Shown here: piece by piece, positions 1 through 6,286 of the stretch
How positions within the stretch are numbered: position 1 is the stretch's first letter
How the letters are laid out: every line of letters starts with the position of its first letter
DNA from: Bacillota bacterium
Lineage (GTDB): Bacteria > Bacillota > Sulfobacillia > Sulfobacillales > Sulfobacillaceae
Reading direction: 5' to 3'
Assembly: GCA_023488565.1 (NCBI GenBank)
Contig: JAMDDZ010000154.1
Location: forward strand, 1-15,870
DNA: 15,870 nucleotides
Notes under the pieces: generated by a model
Database searches by the model: none
The model's input: only the letters and a program-made list of their open reading frames with translations
Told to the model about the DNA's origin: nothing
Made by a program: the position numbers and the translations under genes

Positions 1-2
1 TG

Positions 3-341
3 GCCCGCGACCATAACCGGCGGGAGTCAGCGCAAGATCCGACGGCACACGCAGAAATTTTGGTGTTGCGTCAAGCGGCAGCGCGGCAAGGCGGCTGGAG
101 ATTGGAAGATACCACCTTGTACGTTACGCTAGAACCGTGTACTATGTGTGCCGGGGCATTGGTGTTAAGTCGCGTGGCACAAGTGGTGTTCGGCACTCGT
201 GATCCCAAAGGCGGGGCATTAGTAAGCTTGTATCAGGTAGGGAGCGATCCTCGTTTGAATCATCAATTTGATGTCATCGAGGACGTTATGCAGCAAGAGT
301 GTCAACAGTTGTTGACCAGTTTTTTTCGCCAAAGGCGGTAA
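3..341 (+). CDS. tadA: tRNA-specific adenosine deaminase TadA (5' end missing)
   Basis: TadA converts adenosine 34 to inosine in the anticodon of tRNA-Arg(ACG). The reading frame is open from the left edge, so the start lies outside the window. Visible is the zinc-binding and catalytic signature of the CDA superfamily: PTAHAEI (zinc His plus the proton-shuttle Glu) and, about 30 residues on, LEPCTMCAGAL (the PCxxC zinc ligands). The rest runs through a TadA-like FGTRDPKGGA segment to a TAA at 339-341. A TTG at position 60 is only an internal codon: it lies after the HAE motif, so starting there would remove an active-site residue. TadA (YaaJ) just upstream of the SRP RNA and dnaX is the Bacillus order. 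The identification is firm; only the N terminus is missing. Confidence 0.95.
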   Translation, partial: ARDHNRRESAQDPTAHAEILVLRQAAARQGGWRLEDTTLYVTLEPCTMCAGALVLSRVAQVVFGTRDPKGGALVSLYQVGSDPRLNHQFDVIEDVMQQECQQLLTSFFRQRR

Positions 342-361
342 AGATAATTGAATAGCAGTAC

Positions 362-455
362 GGAGAGGTGTCTGAGTTGGTCGAAGGAGCCCGACTCGAA
401 ATCGGGTAGGCGGTATAACCCCGTCTCGTGGGTTCGAATCCCACCCTCTCCGCCA
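362..455 (+). tRNA. tRNA-Ser (anticodon CGA), CCA encoded
   Basis: A cloverleaf can be drawn directly. The acceptor stem GGAGAGG pairs with CCTCTCC, followed by discriminator G and an encoded CCA. The anticodon stem CCCGA/TCGGG encloses the loop CTCGAAA, so the anticodon is CGA and reads the serine codon UCG. The long variable arm typical of class II tRNAs follows, then a T arm with GGTTCGAATCC. The second tRNA-Ser gene starts 15 bases downstream, so the two are probably transcribed together. Confidence 0.96.
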
Positions 456-470
456 TAAAGTGTTAAACGC

Positions 471-563
471 GGAGGGGTGGCCGAGCGGTTTAAGGCGCAC
501 GCCTGGAAAGCGTGTTGGTGGGCTGAACCTGCCTCGAGGGTTCGAATCCCTCCTCCTCCGCCA
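471..563 (+). tRNA. tRNA-Ser (anticodon GGA), CCA encoded
   Basis: This is a second class II tRNA. The acceptor stem GGAGGGG pairs with CTCCTCC with one G-U pair, followed by discriminator G and CCA. The anticodon stem CACGC/GCGTG holds the loop CTGGAAA, so the anticodon is GGA, which reads UCC and UCU. A long variable arm and the GGTTCGAATCC T loop are present. It ends 9 bases before the base of the SRP RNA hairpin, so the tRNA array and SRP RNA are probably processed from one transcript. Confidence 0.96.
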
Positions 564-572
564 CTTCGATGA

Positions 573-702
573 GGCCGTGGAGCAGCATCGATTGGGTCCC
601 GCGCGGACAACACCTGTGAACCCCGTCAGGCCCGGAAGGGAGCAGCGGTAAGCGGGCACGTTGTGGTGCCGCGGCCAACCTAATCGGTGCCGCCCTATGG
701 CC
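573..702 (+). ncRNA. ffs: Signal recognition particle RNA (small, 4.5S-like)
   Basis: The SRP RNA binds Ffh and targets nascent membrane and secreted proteins. The conserved Ffh-binding domain IV is visible at about 624-650, with GTCAGGCCCGGAAGGGAGCA containing the GGAA tetraloop and the asymmetric internal loop. The flanks fold into one long hairpin. The outermost helix GGCCGT (573-578) pairs with ATGGCC (697-702). A longer helix at 583-597 pairs with 678-693, with one mismatch and a few wobbles. A tRNA ends at 563, so there is no room for the 5' part of an Alu domain like that of the 6S/7S-type Bacillus scRNA; this is the short form. The ends are estimated from base pairing only. Confidence 0.92.
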
Positions 703-715
703 TTAACGCATGAGA

Positions 716-724
716 TGGTACAAT
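716..724 (+). promoter_or_regulatory. Probable extended -10 promoter for dnaX
   Basis: TGG followed by TACAAT (719-724) fits an extended -10 element (TGn-TAnAAT). It would start transcription near 731, about 24 bases ahead of the dnaX start codon and just downstream of the SRP RNA. No good -35 hexamer is visible, as is usual for extended -10 promoters. This is inference from motif match only. Confidence 0.4.
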
Positions 725-754
725 AAGGCAAATGAACCGAAGAAGGGGATCTCC

Positions 755-2320
755 ATGTCACGGCAAGCGCTATATCGGGCATATCGTCCTCGTTCTTTTG
801 AAGAAGTGGTCGGTCAATCCCGCGTCGTGATGACGTTGCGAGAAGCAGTGCGACAACGGCGCTTAACTCATGCTTATTTGTTTTCCGGACCTCGAGGCAC
901 CGGAAAAACAAGCATTGCGCGCATTTTGGCCAAGGCTGTGAATTGTGAAAATCTTTCCCCCTCTGGAGATCCCTGTCTCCAATGTGCTTCATGTGTAGCG
1001 TTGGAACGCGGCAATCATCTTGACGTTATCGAGATCGACGCGGCGTCTAATCGGGGAATTGATGAAATCCGGGATTTGCGCGAACATCTGGGACAAGCGC
1101 CGGTCATGGGCAAACAGCGTGTATACATCATCGACGAAGTGCACATGTTAACGGAACCAGCCTTCAATGCCCTGTTAAAAACTTTGGAAGAACCCCCTGA
1201 ACATGTGCTTTTTGTATTGGCCACTACGGAATCTCATAAATTGCCCATTACTGTGTTATCACGCTGTCAGCGATATGAATTTCAACGCTTTCGGGTGGGT
1301 GAAATTCAGGAGCGATTGCGTCAGGTCGCTGCACACGAGAAAATTCCAATTAGCCCCGAGGCATTAGAACTTTTAGCCGAATTTGGCGATGGAGCGTTGC
1401 GAGATGCTTTAAGTTTGTTAGACCAAGTGTCTTCTTCAGTGGGTGTCGAGATTACCCGGGATCATATCGAAAACATGGTTGGTGCTCTGAGTCCGGCGCT
1501 GTTGGAAGAAACGGTATCTGCCTTGACGGCAGATACCCTATCCGCTTTGATATTGGCCATCGACCATGCGCTTCAGGAAGGTCGCGACCCAAGGCAAATG
1601 CTGAGAGATGTGGCTCGTGAATTACGCAATCTTGTGGTATGGCGTGAAGCAGGGCCAGATTTGTTTCCCAGTTACCGACGCGATTGGCTCGGACGTTTAG
1701 ATGGGATGGTGCCTGACAACATCTTGCCCCGGGTTTGGTTCGAATCTCTCGACATTCTTACCGAAGGCGAGGGACGTCTCAAGAGCGGATTTCCTCCACA
1801 ACTGGTGCTGGAACTGGCTTTGTTTAAGACACGACAGCATTTGCTGCAATCCGGTAGACCAGAAATGCGCGCTCCATTGCTTGATGAAGCGGGGAGCACG
1901 TATGTGCAGCCGTCGCGCTCCGTATCTGCCTCCGTGTCGGCGGAAATGCCTCCGGTAAACAGCGAAAAATTTCAGCAAGCATTAGAATTCATCCGACGGG
2001 AGCGGCCTTCGACGTATGCCTTGGTTAAAGAAGCCCGATGCCGCACTAAAGGCAATGGACTGGAATTATGCTTTGCGTTTCCGGCCCATTTAGATTTGAT
2101 GAAGTCTGGGACGAATCATGATCTTCTAGAACGGGCACTAAAGCACATCTATGGGGATGAAATATCGTATACTTTGACCACGGAGTCTAGTGAGGATCCA
2201 GCCGAAAATGCCGTTGTCGATAGTCGTGAGCCGATGGTTGAAACGGTTAACCGAAGTGATGTAGCGGCTAACGCTCGGGAGTGGTTTGGCGAAGATATAC
2301 ACCTCATTGGATTCGAGTAA
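755..2320 (+). CDS. dnaX: DNA polymerase III subunit gamma/tau
   Basis: DnaX is the ATPase of the clamp-loader complex that places the beta sliding clamp on primed DNA. The 521-residue product has Walker A GPRGTGKT (45-52), a zinc module with Cys at 64, 74, 77 and 80, Walker B IIDEVH (125-130), and SRC with the likely arginine finger at 169-171. A clamp-loader domain III follows, then a weakly conserved tail. The start at ATG 755 gives MSRQALYRAYRP, the family's usual N terminus, and has AGAAGGGGAT upstream. An in-frame ATG at 710 would add 15 unlikely residues and overlap the promoter. I saw no A-run or A6G-type slippery site, so there is no evidence for programmed frameshifting into a separate gamma form. 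ebfC and recR follow as in Bacillus. Confidence 0.97.
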   Translation: MSRQALYRAYRPRSFEEVVGQSRVVMTLREAVRQRRLTHAYLFSGPRGTGKTSIARILAKAVNCENLSPSGDPCLQCASCVALERGNHLDVIEIDAASNRGIDEIRDLREHLGQAPVMGKQRVYIIDEVHMLTEPAFNALLKTLEEPPEHVLFVLATTESHKLPITVLSRCQRYEFQRFRVGEIQERLRQVAAHEKIPISPEALELLAEFGDGALRDALSLLDQVSSSVGVEITRDHIENMVGALSPALLEETVSALTADTLSALILAIDHALQEGRDPRQMLRDVARELRNLVVWREAGPDLFPSYRRDWLGRLDGMVPDNILPRVWFESLDILTEGEGRLKSGFPPQLVLELALFKTRQHLLQSGRPEMRAPLLDEAGSTYVQPSRSVSASVSAEMPPVNSEKFQQALEFIRRERPSTYALVKEARCRTKGNGLELCFAFPAHLDLMKSGTNHDLLERALKHIYGDEISYTLTTESSEDPAENAVVDSREPMVETVNRSDVAANAREWFGEDIHLIGFE

Positions 2321-2403
2321 TTTGTTTAGCCAACAGATGTTTTTCTTGGAACACATCGGCGGGAACCCTTATTTACCAAGGACAATTCAGAGGAGAGGTT
2401 ATC

Positions 2404-2733
2404 ATGGGATTTAACCCCAACAATATGCAGAAAATGATGAAGCAAGTGCAAAAAATGCAGGCCGATATGGCTCGAGTTCAAGAAGAGTTGCGAACGGAAA
2501 CGGTAGAGGTCGAGTCCGGCGGCGTCGTGAAAGCCGTGTTCAACGGTCATGGGGACATCGAGTCGATTACCATTGATCCTCAAGCCGTGGATCCCTCGGA
2601 CGTGGAAATGCTGCAGGACCTCATATTGACGGCGGTGCGTGAAGGTCAAAAGAAGGCGCAGGATTTGGCCTCAAGCCGACTGGCCGCCGTAGCCGGCAAC
2701 ATGAATATCCCGGGAATGCCAGGACTTTTCTAA
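2404..2733 (+). CDS. ebfC: YbaB/EbfC-family nucleoid-associated protein
   Basis: Members are small dimeric DNA-binding proteins associated with the nucleoid; the exact role is unclear although they travel with dnaX and recR in most bacteria. The 109-residue product begins with a Met/Gln-rich helix (MQKMMKQVQKMQADMARVQ), has the central strand block with the conserved VFNGHGDI segment, and ends with helices and a PGMPGLF tail typical of the family. The start at ATG 2404 is chosen because GAGGAGAGG lies just upstream at about 2391-2399; the frame is open further upstream, but those residues do not resemble the family. The stop codon is followed immediately by the recR start, so the two genes are probably translationally coupled. 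Confidence 0.95.
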   Translation: MGFNPNNMQKMMKQVQKMQADMARVQEELRTETVEVESGGVVKAVFNGHGDIESITIDPQAVDPSDVEMLQDLILTAVREGQKKAQDLASSRLAAVAGNMNIPGMPGLF

Positions 2734-3330
2734 ATGCTTTACCCAACACCCATTCAAGAGTTGGTCAACGAACTTGCCAAATTGCCTGGGGTTGGGCCCA
2801 AAACGGCCCAACGTCTGGCGTTTTTCTTGCTTAACATGCCACAGGGTGAAGCCGAATTGTTGGCTTCCGCTATTGTGACGGCCAGGACCCGGATACGATA
2901 CTGTTCTGTATGCTTCAATTTCACCGATCAAGACCCTTGCGCCATCTGTCGTCATTCGGGTCGCGACGCCAGAACAATTATGGTTGTGGAACAGCCTAAA
3001 GATGTTGTGGCCATGGAAAAAACACGCGAATACAAAGGACGTTATCATGTGTTGCATGGGGCTATTTCTCCTATGGAGGGGATTGGACCGGAGGATCTGC
3101 GCGTCAAGGAACTCTTGCTTCGGATTGAGCGCGAGGCTCCTACGGAATTGGTGCTAGCGACGAGCTCGAATTTGGAAGGCGAAGCTACCGCGTTGTATTT
3201 AGGTCGGTTGTTAAAGCCCATGGGAGTGAAGGTGACCCGCATTGCGCGAGGACTGCCAATGGGCGGGGACTTGGACTATACTGACGAAGTCACCTTATCC
3301 AAAGCGCTGGAGGGGCGTCAAGAAATTTAA
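2734..3330 (+). CDS. recR: Recombination mediator RecR
   Basis: RecR works with RecO (and RecF) to load RecA onto SSB-coated single-stranded DNA gaps. The 198-residue product is full length. It has a helix-hairpin-helix LPGVGPKTAQRLA (17-29), a C4 zinc finger with Cys 57, 60, 69 and 72, a Toprim domain beginning around TIMVVEQ (81-87), and a C-terminal Walker-B-like and hydrophobic segment with the family's RGLPMGGDLDYTDEVTL. The ATG abuts the ebfC stop codon without a spacer, which fits operon coupling with dnaX-ebfC. In Bacillus the next genes are yaaL and bofA; here about 1.8 kb separates recR from those. Confidence 0.97.
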   Translation: MLYPTPIQELVNELAKLPGVGPKTAQRLAFFLLNMPQGEAELLASAIVTARTRIRYCSVCFNFTDQDPCAICRHSGRDARTIMVVEQPKDVVAMEKTREYKGRYHVLHGAISPMEGIGPEDLRVKELLLRIEREAPTELVLATSSNLEGEATALYLGRLLKPMGVKVTRIARGLPMGGDLDYTDEVTLSKALEGRQEI

Positions 3331-3351
3331 CCATTGTGGTGATCAAAAGAT

Positions 3352-3368
3352 CTCAAGGCAACCTTGGG
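3352..3368 (+). terminator. Weak hairpin after recR, possible terminator
   Basis: CAAGG-CAA-CCTTG, extended by one C-G and one U-G pair, forms a 7-bp hairpin 22 bases after the recR stop. It is followed by CTTACTTATT, not a true U-run. It sits where the dnaX-ebfC-recR operon should end, but it is a poor intrinsic terminator by sequence. Confidence 0.3.
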
Positions 3369-3382
3369 CTTACTTATTCGCT

Positions 3383-3412
3383 TTGCATCCCTGGTTATCG
3401 TCCATCTATAAT
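3383..3412 (+). promoter_or_regulatory. Possible sigma-A promoter of the K+ channel gene
   Basis: A perfect TATAAT (3407-3412) lies 49 bases upstream of the channel start codon. A TTGCAT (3383-3388) sits 18 bases before it as a poor -35. The -10 match is good and the -35 is weak. Confidence 0.4.
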
Positions 3413-3460
3413 TAACGGAGAGTAGGGATTTTGAGCGTCCTATACTAGGGGGTACGCTTC

Positions 3461-4420
3461 GTGCCGTTTTTTATGATTCTCATGTGGAAGCGGATAACCA
3501 AACATCAAACGTTAACATTGACAACCATCGCTTTCATTACCACCATTATTGGAGCCCTACTCTTTGCCTTCACGCAACATGTTTCTCCATTTATTGGGTT
3601 CTACTGGGCCATTACGACCATCACCACGGTTGGTTACGGGGATGTTACGCCGCATAACACTCTAGGTCGCGTTATTGCGATGGGTACGATGCTGACAACA
3701 ATCCCGTTGGCTGGCGCAGCCTTTGCAGGGTGGGCTGCCAATATGGCATCACTTCACATTCGGAGGGCTCTGGGTATGACTTTGGATAAAACACGGGATC
3801 ATCTAATCGTTCTTGGCTATAGTCCGTTGCTTATTCATTTGCTGCCTGATCTGCTTCAGGAGCATCAAAACCTGGTTCTGGTATCTATGATGGATACGAC
3901 TCATCTGCCGCCAGAAATTCCTTGTATTACGGGGGATCCGACCAATCCGCACGTGCTCGCCAAAGCCCACTTGTCTCAGGCTAAGCAAATTGTGGTGGTA
4001 GGGGAAACTGACGGCGAAGTGCTGATGACGGCGGTTGAAGCACAGCATTTGGCTCCCGACGTACCGATTTTTGCCATTACCCAGTCTCGTCGTGCAACCC
4101 ATACCCTTCAGGATCTGGGAATTTTGCATAGCGTTGCGGCACAGGACCTTTTAGGACATACGCTCGCTAAAAGCCTGGAAACACCTCATGCTGCCGACCT
4201 ATTTACCACGATCTTGGCATCAGATCAGACTCGATTGCAGGAAATGGTGGTACCGCCCGCATGGGTGGGGCAGGAACTCAGCGCTATTCGTTCTCAAAAT
4301 GCGGAGAACTGCCTCATCCTCCTCGGGTTGGTGCATGAAAATCAGATCTTTCTAGGCGTTCACCAAGATCGTGTAATTGAAATGAATGATCGGGTGCTCT
4401 TTTTAACTGCGGGTACATAA
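3461..4420 (+). CDS. MthK-type potassium channel with RCK domain
   Basis: This is a predicted K+-selective membrane channel with cytoplasmic regulatory domains. The 319-residue product has a first transmembrane helix (about 19-38), a pore helix and selectivity filter TVGYGD (56-61), a second transmembrane helix (about 70-94), then an RCK N domain from about 112 (HLIVLGYSP, replacing the nucleotide-binding GxGxxG) and an RCK C (TrkA-C) domain from about 230. This two-helix plus RCK plan is that of MthK. The start is GTG 3461, with AGGGGGT at 3447-3453. By my alignment from memory, MthK's Ca2+ ligands (an Asp and two Glu of the RCK N domain) are replaced here by non-acidic residues (VVVGETD and FAITQ), so gating by another ligand or pH is likely. 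An internal SD and ATG at Met106 is described separately. The gene interrupts the recR-yaaL-bofA order. Confidence 0.92.
   Translation: MPFFMILMWKRITKHQTLTLTTIAFITTIIGALLFAFTQHVSPFIGFYWAITTITTVGYGDVTPHNTLGRVIAMGTMLTTIPLAGAAFAGWAANMASLHIRRALGMTLDKTRDHLIVLGYSPLLIHLLPDLLQEHQNLVLVSMMDTTHLPPEIPCITGDPTNPHVLAKAHLSQAKQIVVVGETDGEVLMTAVEAQHLAPDVPIFAITQSRRATHTLQDLGILHSVAAQDLLGHTLAKSLETPHAADLFTTILASDQTRLQEMVVPPAWVGQELSAIRSQNAENCLILLGLVHENQIFLGVHQDRVIEMNDRVLFLTAGT
3762..3778 (+). promoter_or_regulatory. Internal Shine-Dalgarno and ATG for an RCK-only product
   Basis: GGAGGG (3762-3767) is followed after 8 bases by the in-frame ATG 3776, codon 106 of the channel gene. Translation from here would give a soluble 214-residue RCK protein. 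MthK is known to make such a soluble RCK subunit from an internal Met at almost the same residue and needs it to build its octameric gating ring. The match of position and SD quality suggests the same here; it is inference until shown experimentally. Confidence 0.55.
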
Positions 4421-4456
4421 TTAAACGTTGCAGTACACGGAAAACGGCTCTCTTAA

Positions 4457-4645
4457 TTAGGTTCTACAGGGCAATGGGTTGTCATGGGAGATGATACCTT
4501 TGGAGAAAACCTATCATACATGATCGGTTAACTCAGGCGACAGGGAGTGGACCTTAAAATCGCTAGAGTTATACGGGCTAACGTGGGCTATCGCGTGCCC
4601 AAACCGCCGCATACGTTTTACTCCCCTGGGCCGCGTCCTACCTGA
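4457..4645 (+). pseudogene. Remnant of an OmpR/PhoB-type winged-helix regulator
   Basis: One frame reads GDDTFGENLSYMIG, a TAA stop at 4529-4531, then LRRQGVDLKIARVIRANV followed by GYRVPKP, ending at TGA 4643. This resembles the C-terminal winged helix of response regulators: the recognition-helix region (DNTLxVHIxxLRRKL) followed by the final strand motif (xxTVRGVGYRL). The frame is the same on both sides of the stop. No receiver domain or start is present, so this is the tail of a dead gene. The assignment is based on pattern only. Confidence 0.4.
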
Positions 4646-4696
4646 GTTATCTGGGGATGTATGAAACCTATTGTTCGTAGTTTACAATTCCACTTG

Positions 4697-4716
4697 AGAG
4701 CTAGTGCTCTATTTTT
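4697..4716 (+). terminator. Small hairpin followed by T-run
   Basis: AGAGC (4697-4701), loop TAGT, GCTCT (4706-4710), then A and five T. The stem has only 5 bp. It could terminate transcription from the K+ channel gene, but it lies 276 bases after its stop. Confidence 0.3.
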
Positions 4717-4796
4717 ACCCGGTTTCGAAAAAATTCATGCAACGTTCTTCCTACAAAGGAATATATTGCCATTAACTTGTTGAAGGTGGTGGCACC

Positions 4797-5167
4797 ATGG
4801 ATTTTTTGTAGTCTTGGGTCAATGGATAGACCTCGGACCGGATGGCTTGGGATTTTTGTGGCTGTTGCAACTGTACCGGCATCGCCATATGCTTCGGGAC
4901 AGCCTGTGGTGGACGATGACTCACCATCGCCAACAATGGATTAAACAATATATTGATGCAGCTATTGCCCAAGGACAACGTCATTCCGCCGAACAACTTG
5001 TCCACACGCTAGAAAAGATTGGCCAGTCTCTTTCTACAATCGAAAGCACTTTTGCACTCAATTACCAATGCGCCAACTTGCCCCATATTATAGAAGAGAC
5101 ATCCACACAAGGAGAAGGGGTTAATGGAACCACTACAGAGAGAACGGCATCGCGGACGCATCAGTGA
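4797..5167 (+). CDS. Unknown protein, probable frameshift in a T-run at its start
   Basis: I do not recognise this gene. The main frame can be read from TTG 4814 (117 residues) but has no good ribosome binding site there. The ATG at 4797 has GAAGGTGG 6 bases upstream, yet its frame stops after MDFL because the T-run (4802-4807) has six T. With seven T, or a -1 slip, the ATG would join the main frame as MDFFVVLGQWIDLGPDGLG. This suggests a sequencing error, transcriptional slippage or a real mutation. The product has a hydrophobic N-terminal stretch (FLWLLQLY), then basic and Gln-rich helices (QQWIKQYIDAAIAQGQR, EQLVHTLEKIGQSL). The 3' end overlaps the next gene by 44 bases. It lies between recR and yaaL-like/bofA, so a sporulation link is possible but unproven. 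Confidence 0.5.
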
Positions 5168-5354
5168 GCCCATAGATCCTCCCGGATGGGCTGCTGATGA
5201 ATTTCGTGAAGCTTATCAAAACTGGGTGCAGCAACAACAGTTCGATACGCAACCGGATCCTGATGTATTCGACCACGCTGTCCATTTTTGGCATGAAGCC
5301 GAGTTGCATTATCGACAATGCCTTGACCGATATCGGGGACATGGGCGGTTCTAG
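5124..5354 (+). CDS. Small YaaL-like (DUF2508-type) protein
   Basis: The 76-residue product is hydrophilic. It begins MEPLQRERHRGRISEPIDPPGW and then has two helices rich in Gln, Glu and aromatics, with AVHFWHEAELHYRQCLDRYR in the second. This resembles the C-terminal helix of Bacillus YaaL (pattern xxAEAKYxxLxxEAR), and the position directly before bofA is where yaaL lies. The similarity is weak, so position carries much of the call. The start ATG 5124 has an excellent AGGAGAAGGGG at 5110-5120 and lies inside the 3' end of the preceding gene, which suggests coupling. The function of YaaL is unknown. Confidence 0.6.
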   Translation: MEPLQRERHRGRISEPIDPPGWAADEFREAYQNWVQQQQFDTQPDPDVFDHAVHFWHEAELHYRQCLDRYRGHGRF

Positions 5355-5395
5355 AGGTTGTCCTTTGGCAATATGCTGTTTATGGGGGGATGGCC

Positions 5396-5665
5396 ATGTT
5401 GCAGCCGAAGGATATCCTGGCCGGGATTTTTGGCATTTTAGTGGTGTATCTTTTAGGCCGTGTTTTTGGCGGATGGGCGCGTTGGATTATTCGCAGTGTG
5501 GTAAACATTGCGGTGGCGGTTCTGGTGCTGTGGGCTTGGGATCGCACTCTAGGGATGGGTTTTCATATTGGCATCAATCCAATTACCGCCTCAGTAGTCG
5601 GATTGTTAGGAGTGCCTGGCTTTCTTTTGGTGTTGGCGGCGAGGGCTTTAACCCTGGGATGGTAG
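5396..5665 (+). CDS. bofA: Pro-sigma-K processing inhibitor BofA
   Basis: BofA sits in the mother-cell-derived outer forespore membrane. With SpoIVFA it holds the SpoIVFB protease inactive until the forespore signal arrives, which times sigma-K activation. The 89-residue product (87 in B. subtilis) has two hydrophobic segments (about 8-26 and 31-49) and the conserved C-terminal block INPITASVVGLLGVPGFLL. The start ATG 5396 is preferred to ATG 5390 because GGGGGG at 5384-5389 is 6 bases before it and would touch the earlier one. It follows the yaaL-like gene by 41 bases. Its presence marks the host as an endospore former. Confidence 0.9.
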   Translation: MLQPKDILAGIFGILVVYLLGRVFGGWARWIIRSVVNIAVAVLVLWAWDRTLGMGFHIGINPITASVVGLLGVPGFLLVLAARALTLGW

Positions 5666-6187
5666 ATTGCTTTTAGTGTAGACTCCTTTTGATGAGCGTT
5701 CGCTCCATGCGCCCCCGACATGGGTGCAAAATTGTGGGTATCCGGAATTCGGTCTAACCCCCCTAGCTCTACCTAATCGTTGCCCATAAGGAGGAATTTT
5801 CGGCCAGAATGGAGCGAACGGCGACGGCGTAGAGGAACCTTTCACGCGGGTTAATTGACAGGGGAGCACTTTCTCGGAATCGTACGTATCGGGAAAGATC
5901 CAATCATTATCACAGGAGGGATCCTGCCGAGACTCGTTGTCACCACCGGGATTCCCCGGGATCATAACGCATAGGTAATGTTGGCCGTGCCCGCGTTCAT
6001 GGGTTTGGGTTGTGGGGGGGGCGCCGCTCGGCATAGAACGGCAAAGGGAGCCATCATGCGTTCTCACCTCGCCTATACATGGGATGCTTAAAATCTTACT
6101 GGTGTCCGGCCATCCCCACCGTGAGAATTCCGCAACAGACGGATGACTTTTTCTTATCTGGCATCCCGAATACTCCAGTAGTTCCAT
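5648..6187 (-). CDS. Unrecognised long open frame, coding doubtful
   Basis: This 179-codon minus-strand frame has no overlapping gene to explain it, apart from 18 bases of bofA. A possible AGAGG lies 6 bases before the ATG at 6187. The predicted product is Pro-, Gly- and Ser-rich with scattered Cys and no domain I know; it lacks a hydrophobic core pattern. A frame this long is somewhat unlikely by chance, but the region is otherwise decayed, so it may be the antisense of a dead gene. On the plus strand at about 5880-6090 another frame reads protein-like (KDPIIITGGILPRLVVTTGI) but is cut by stops. Confidence 0.15.
   Translation of the reverse strand: MELLEYSGCQIRKSHPSVAEFSRWGWPDTSKILSIPCIGEVRTHDGSLCRSMPSGAPPTTQTHERGHGQHYLCVMIPGNPGGDNESRQDPSCDNDWIFPDTYDSEKVLPCQLTRVKGSSTPSPFAPFWPKIPPYGQRLGRARGVRPNSGYPQFCTHVGGAWSERSSKGVYTKSNLPSQG
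5697..5820. repeat. 12-bp perfect inverted repeat, 124 bp apart end to end
   Basis: CGTTCGCTCCAT (5697-5708) is exactly mirrored by ATGGAGCGAACG (5809-5820). Inside, ATGGG-T-GCAA (5724-5733) can pair with TTGCCCAT (5780-5787). The element sits directly after bofA. It could be the base of a long RNA stem or a small non-autonomous element remnant. Nothing else in it is recognisable. Confidence 0.5.
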
Positions 6188-6286
6188 CAAAAGCCTCTGG
6201 CACTTTTGCCCCGTAAGTCCCCCAAAAGACGCTAGTGCGGCTTAGCGAAAATCGGTATGGGTTGCTCACGGACCGCCACGGCTACG
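5821..6286. other. Stretch with no recognised gene
   Basis: Apart from the doubtful minus-strand open frame and the interrupted plus-strand frame noted there, I see no gene, RNA or mobile-element end in this stretch. Its position, beside a toxin pseudogene, suggests a decaying accessory region. Confidence 0.4.

Larger units (their letters stand above)
4421..4796. other. Gene-free stretch with a decayed regulator fragment
   Basis: No intact gene is seen in these 376 bases. They contain the winged-helix remnant listed at 4457-4645 and, at 4697-4716, a small hairpin AGAGC-TAGT-GCTCT followed by ATTTTT, which could be a weak terminator. A TATATT at 4762-4767 could be the -10 of the following gene, but no -35 supports it. 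Confidence 0.5.

Noticed and set aside
219..992. Long minus-strand frames across the tRNA-Ser and SRP RNA genes (also 302-613 and 490-678)
   Set aside because: They are antisense readings of the tRNA-Ser genes; strings such as GGIRTLE and RRRDSNPR are a well-known artefact of translating tRNA-Ser in reverse.
755..2320. Programmed frameshift site in dnaX
   Set aside because: No A-run or slippery heptamer of the kind used in E. coli or Thermus was seen.
5197..5676. 159-codon plus-strand frame over the yaaL-like gene and bofA
   Set aside because: It overlaps two better supported genes in other frames and has no SD; its Cys- and Gly-rich product looks like shadow translation.
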